64,000 nt of DNA from Bryocella elongata. GTDB lineage: Bacteria; Acidobacteriota; Terriglobia; Terriglobales; Acidobacteriaceae. Positions within the stretch are counted from its first letter, which is position 1, and every line of letters begins with the position of its first letter. Shown piece by piece: positions 60,535 through 64,000 of the stretch. The position numbers and the translations under genes were made by a program. The stretch covers positions 248,001-312,000 of the forward strand of contig NZ_FNVA01000008.1 of NCBI RefSeq assembly GCF_900108185.1, written 5' to 3'. Below the pieces are notes generated by a model. That model had not been told where the DNA came from. It did not search any database and was given only the letters and a program-made list of their open reading frames with translations.

Positions 60535-63519
60535 TTAGAAGCGGAGCCTCCCACTGAGTTCGAATGCCCGCATGGCGTTTGCCGATGCGGGCAGGCCGAA
60601 GGTAGTACTGTTGGTGAGAGTGTTCCAGCCGGTGAACGCGACGTGATTCAGCACGTTGGTGGAATCGATGCGTATATCCAGCGAGAGTGGATCGCGGAGC
60701 TTGAAGACACGCGCCAGTGATGAGTCAAATGCGACTGCGTTGGGACCTTCAATGGAATAGCGTCCCGCGTTGCCGAACTGTCCCGCTGCCGGCGTGGCGA
60801 ACGCCGCCGCGTTTAGGTGGTAGCCATTGCTGACGGTGTACAGATCGGCAGCGGTGCGGTTGGGCCGGATAGTTCCTGCGAATCCCGTGCCTGGCAGCGT
60901 GGTGTAGTAGATGGGCGTCTGCGGCAGACCGCTGCCCGCGCTGAGCGACCCGGAGAGCGTCCACTGTTTTAGGACCTTGCCAGTCCAGCCCGTCAGCAGC
61001 GTGCCGCCGCCGATTCCCGTACCGGAGGTGTACTGGAAGGTGAACTTCAGCAGGTGACGCTGATCAAATGACGAGCGGCTACGCTCTGCCTGTAGGTTCT
61101 CCCAGTTCTGCGCGATGGTGTCAGAAGGTGTGTTGTAAGGGTCTAGCGCGGAGTTGTAAGTGGTGGTGGAACCACCGCCCAGGTAGGCGTCGTTGTCGAT
61201 AGAGTGCGCGTAAAGGTAGTCCAGCGTGGCTGTGAAGCCACTGCGGAGGCGGCGGCGCAACTGCACTTCACCTGCGTGGCGGATCGAGTTGCCGTTCGAT
61301 GTGCGATAGAGGAAGCCTCGTGGACACGATGCGCATGTCGGTGCAGGTTGCGTGGTGGTGCCGTACGACGGCGCATAAGTGTTAGGCAGGAACTCCTGCG
61401 GGCCGCGTGTGCCCTCCGATCCAAGATATGTTCCCGTCAAAACGATGGAGCCGGGTAGGTCCTGCTGCGCGGACAGATTCCAGATTTGTGCGTAGCCGAC
61501 GCGGAAGTTGGGGTCGATGGCGAAGCTGTCGGACGTGATCCCCGCGCAATCCTGGAAGCCGTTTACCAACGTCAACGCGCAGGTGCTGCTGTTCGACACA
61601 CTCAGGCTCTTGGACAACGGTGCCTGCTGGGCCATACTGCCCGCCGCCGAGAGATATACAGACGTGTCCACGTAAATGCCGTAGCCGCCGCGAATGACCA
61701 ACGGCGTAGCTGGAAGTGGTCGCCACGCAAAGCCGAAGCGCGGCTGGAACTTGCGGTGGTCCGGACGGACAAGAGATGAGGGATAGTGCGTCCCAGTAAG
61801 AGGCCCGACAGGATTTGACCCAAGCACCGGCTGCACGGCGGTGAAGCCAGGCGCGACATCAAGGTTGACGAGGCGATCTTTTAACTCTGTGATGGGCGCG
61901 CTGTAATCCCAGCGAATGCCCGTGGTCAGCGTCAGTTCCGGCTTCACGCGCCAGTCATCCGTGACAAAGAGGTCACTGACAGATTCGCGGAAGTACTTGT
62001 CCGCATTGCCGAAGGCGACTTTGCTGGCGTCCGGCACACCAGTAAGAAAATCCCGCAGGTCAGAGCCTGTTGCTTCGCCTGTAAAGGCAAAGGTGCCGCG
62101 AGGATTTGCCTGCTGCAACTGGTTGAACTCCTGCCGTCGGAAGTCGCCACCGAAGGTGACGGTATGGCGCCGGTACGTCCACGTTGCGTTGATGCCAACA
62201 CCGTCCGTCTGATTACGATCAAGGGCGCTTATGCCGTCTGTGAGCGACGCTATGCCGCTGGAGAAGTTCAGCGTGGGCGGTCCCCAGTTTGTAGGGTCCT
62301 GCAAATTACCCGTAATTCCCGCATTCCCGCTGACGTTGATTAGATTCGCGAAAAACGGTGTCACGTCAGTGCTCAAACGCGAGAAACGGTATGTCGTCGC
62401 CACAAAGAACTGGTGCGGAAAGCGATGCTGCCACGTCACGTCTGAGTCAATGCCGAATGTCTTCGTAGTGTCACGGAAGTGGAACAGGTTGGTTGTGTCC
62501 GCACGAGAGTTCAGAAAGGCAAACTTGCCGTTCATGGTGTCGCGACGGCCAATGGTCTTGTCCAGGCGCGTCTGAAGTGAGTCAACATGGTTATTGTTGA
62601 GCACCTGTGTCTGGTAGTTGTATTGCGTGCTGCCTGCGAGGTTTGGCAGTGGATACAGCGCCAGCAGCGCGGCGGCTTGCGGCGTCACGGCGACAGTTCC
62701 GGTGGGCAAGATGCCTGCGCGTTGCGTTGCAGTCGGCACCAGGCCGGACTGCGTAAAGGCTTCCGGGTTCCGCGTCCATTGATATGCCGCAAAGAAGTTC
62801 GGACCGTTGTAAAACAAATGGGGGACACGAATCGGTCCACCCAACGTTGCAACACCCGTGAAGGTGGAGTACGACGCCTTTGGCGTCTGGAGGCCGGTGA
62901 GGGAGTACGGTCGCGCATCGAACGGCGAAGCACTCAACTTGAAGCCGAGGCTACCCGTGTACAAACTCTTGCTGCTGGCACGACGCGTGCCAAACGCTTG
63001 TGCCAGCGAGTACTTACTAGTGGCCGCGTTGTTGTTGCTGCCGTTAATCAGCAGGCCGTCTGCGGCCTTGTCCGCGTCACTATCTGTTGGCGGAGCCGAG
63101 GGAGAGGGTGCGTCCGTCCCGTCCTTCGTTCTCATTGTTGACTCGTCTGTAACGGCAGGCGCGGACGGCTGTACGGTCTTTGCCGATGCGCGCAGGTCGG
63201 ACAGCGGCAGCATCTCCATCTGGACCGCTGCGGACGGCGTTGTTTCAGGGACAGCGACCGTGGTATCGGCAGCCTTGAAGCCCTGCATCTCAAAGTGCAG
63301 ATGCCAGTCTCCCGCACTGAGTGAGAGAAACTGAAAACCTCCCTCAAGATTGGTAACTGTGGTCAGCGTCCGTTCGTTCTGGCTAGCAATCACTGTGACG
63401 CCCGGAAGCGGTGTGCCATCTACCAGAACCCGCCCACGATGCTCTTGCGCGAATGCGGAAGCTCCGACGACAGACGCGCATAGCAACAAAATCGACGCGC
63501 AGCGGGTCACTGTTGGCAT
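60535..63519 (-). CDS. Oar-like TonB-dependent receptor with carboxypeptidase-regulatory-like domain, receptor 3
   Basis: A 994-residue outer-membrane protein. The signal peptide (CASILLLCASVVGASAFAQ) is followed by a CarboxypepD_reg-like domain (HRGRVLVDGTPLPGVTVIASQNERTLTTVTNLEGGFQF, to about residue 105). A Ser/Ala/Asp-rich linker follows (about 110-165), then a TonB receptor barrel ending ELSGRLRF. The classical plug motifs are weak. GAGGT lies about 8 bases before the ATG chosen; an open frame of 23 codons upstream is ignored. Unlike receptors 1 and 2 it is paired with a VWFA-related gene and preceded by a TIGR03435-type gene. Confidence 0.87.
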   Translation of the reverse strand: MPTVTRCASILLLCASVVGASAFAQEHRGRVLVDGTPLPGVTVIASQNERTLTTVTNLEGGFQFLSLSAGDWHLHFEMQGFKAADTTVAVPETTPSAAVQMEMLPLSDLRASAKTVQPSAPAVTDESTMRTKDGTDAPSPSAPPTDSDADKAADGLLINGSNNNAATSKYSLAQAFGTRRASSKSLYTGSLGFKLSASPFDARPYSLTGLQTPKASYSTFTGVATLGGPIRVPHLFYNGPNFFAAYQWTRNPEAFTQSGLVPTATQRAGILPTGTVAVTPQAAALLALYPLPNLAGSTQYNYQTQVLNNNHVDSLQTRLDKTIGRRDTMNGKFAFLNSRADTTNLFHFRDTTKTFGIDSDVTWQHRFPHQFFVATTYRFSRLSTDVTPFFANLINVSGNAGITGNLQDPTNWGPPTLNFSSGIASLTDGISALDRNQTDGVGINATWTYRRHTVTFGGDFRRQEFNQLQQANPRGTFAFTGEATGSDLRDFLTGVPDASKVAFGNADKYFRESVSDLFVTDDWRVKPELTLTTGIRWDYSAPITELKDRLVNLDVAPGFTAVQPVLGSNPVGPLTGTHYPSSLVRPDHRKFQPRFGFAWRPLPATPLVIRGGYGIYVDTSVYLSAAGSMAQQAPLSKSLSVSNSSTCALTLVNGFQDCAGITSDSFAIDPNFRVGYAQIWNLSAQQDLPGSIVLTGTYLGSEGTRGPQEFLPNTYAPSYGTTTQPAPTCASCPRGFLYRTSNGNSIRHAGEVQLRRRLRSGFTATLDYLYAHSIDNDAYLGGGSTTTYNSALDPYNTPSDTIAQNWENLQAERSRSSFDQRHLLKFTFQYTSGTGIGGGTLLTGWTGKVLKQWTLSGSLSAGSGLPQTPIYYTTLPGTGFAGTIRPNRTAADLYTVSNGYHLNAAAFATPAAGQFGNAGRYSIEGPNAVAFDSSLARVFKLRDPLSLDIRIDSTNVLNHVAFTGWNTLTNSTTFGLPASANAMRAFELSGRLRF

Positions 63520-63647
63520 TAGACTGACCTCTAACTTTCTCCAACCACTGGGAAATAGCCATGATTCGGCCGCGCGTGGGCGCACCAACGCGCGACGTTG
63601 ACGTCGGGTGGGTCCGTGCGACTTACCGTAGGTTCTTAAGGAAGCGG

Positions 63648-64000
63648 CTAGTTTTCCTTTGGCCGGTCGATATGGTCGATGACCAACGTCGGCACGGGGC
63701 CTCTACTCGGCTGCAACTTCAATCCCAACTGGTCTTGAAGAGCAGTGAACAAAGGCGGTGCATCGTCGCTGTGTTCCGCTTGCGCGAGGTCTGGTGACCA
63801 CTTGAGCGTCAGATCGTATCTCGCAGGCAACCCGGTTTTATCGATAACAACGCGGTCGGTCTGCCGACTAAGATAATTGGCTAACGCCTTCATGTGGAGG
63901 TTCGATGCTGTGACTTGCATCCCATGCATGTGCATCAGGTCATCTTCACCGGCCTGCGACGAAGGCTTGAACTTGACGCCGGATTTTGCGACAACCAAGT
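63648..64000 (-). CDS. TIGR03435-type soil protein, 5'-truncated by the window edge
   Basis: The C-terminal 117 residues of a TIGR03435 family protein, recognised by MKALANYLSRQTDRVVIDKTGLPARYDLTLKWSPD and PPLFTALQDQLGLKLQPSRGPVPTLVIDHIDRP. The family is very common in Acidobacteria and often lies beside BlaR1-type peptidase or sigma genes. The start and signal peptide are right of the window. It lies 128 bases upstream of TonB receptor 3 in the same direction, and that gap holds no other gene. Function unknown. Confidence 0.87.
   Translation of the reverse strand, partial: LVVAKSGVKFKPSSQAGEDDLMHMHGMQVTASNLHMKALANYLSRQTDRVVIDKTGLPARYDLTLKWSPDLAQAEHSDDAPPLFTALQDQLGLKLQPSRGPVPTLVIDHIDRPKEN

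Noticed and set aside
57011-64000. An integrase or transposase gene inside the island part of the window
   Set aside because: No tyrosine or serine recombinase motif was found in any frame; if present it lies beyond the right edge.
1-64000. CRISPR arrays and rRNA genes
   Set aside because: No regularly spaced repeats of suitable length and no rRNA sequence were seen; the only tRNA sequence is the broken tRNA-Asp.

Overview
The window looks like chromosomal DNA of an acidobacterium (Acidobacteriaceae/Terriglobales type). The main clues are three very large Oar-like TonB-dependent receptors with an N-terminal carboxypeptidase-regulatory-like domain, an acidobacterial VWFA-related protein, and a TIGR03435-type soil protein. 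Many Tat or Sec exported hydrolases and a GC-rich coding style agree with this. Assignments come from reading motifs; no database search was possible.

Layout. 1-730: end of an exported M28 peptidase. 854-8559 (minus): operon-like set with N-acyl-D-amino-acid deacylase, IclR regulator, PLP D-amino-acid lyase/aldolase, a 3-hydroxyacyl-CoA-dehydrogenase-like enzyme, sodium:solute symporter and Xaa-Pro aminopeptidase. 8758-13000: amidohydrolase, GHL10-like glycosidase, GH20 hexosaminidase. 13300-21477: TonB receptor 1, a class III aminotransferase and second copies of the deacylase and the dehydrogenase, plus an EamA exporter. 21635-29688 (plus): tight operon RidA, ceramidase-like hydrolase, Gfo/Idh oxidoreductase, second class III aminotransferase, FAH-family hydrolase, heparinase II/III-like lyase. 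Together these suggest scavenging of N-acylated or D-amino compounds and amino-sugar polymers.

29747-35886: exported superoxide dismutase, then what I read as a complete bufferin (MNIO-modified, copper-binding peptide) system. It has an ECF sigma factor, a zinc anti-sigma factor, DoxX, a DUF1223 thioredoxin-like protein, a Cys-repeat precursor (bufA-like), a DUF692 iron oxidase (bufB) and a DUF2063 partner (bufC). Three promoter-like sites with one architecture (GTAACC, 17 bases, TC-[T/A]-[A/G]-A) precede doxX-sigma-anti-sigma, DUF1223 and bufA. Two mutually exclusive hairpins lie between bufA and bufB.

36241-52398: TonB receptor 2, CoA-acylating aldehyde dehydrogenase, MFS transporter, TolB/TPR protein, two ThuA-domain proteins, PQQ dehydrogenase with cytochrome c, a TPP enzyme and an HMG-CoA-lyase-like enzyme. 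Four inverted repeats of the same 7-6-7 design sit upstream of the promoters of these units, suggesting one regulon whose regulator lies outside the window. 52601-56682: alanine-type aminotransferase and an M14 carboxypeptidase.

56966-57010 is the 3' part of a tRNA-Asp gene broken at the anticodon loop, the usual scar of a tRNA-targeted integrative element. From there the sequence is visibly less GC-rich and carries a GNAT acetyltransferase, an HxlR regulator, a VWFA-related protein with TonB receptor 3, and the partial TIGR03435 protein running off the right edge.
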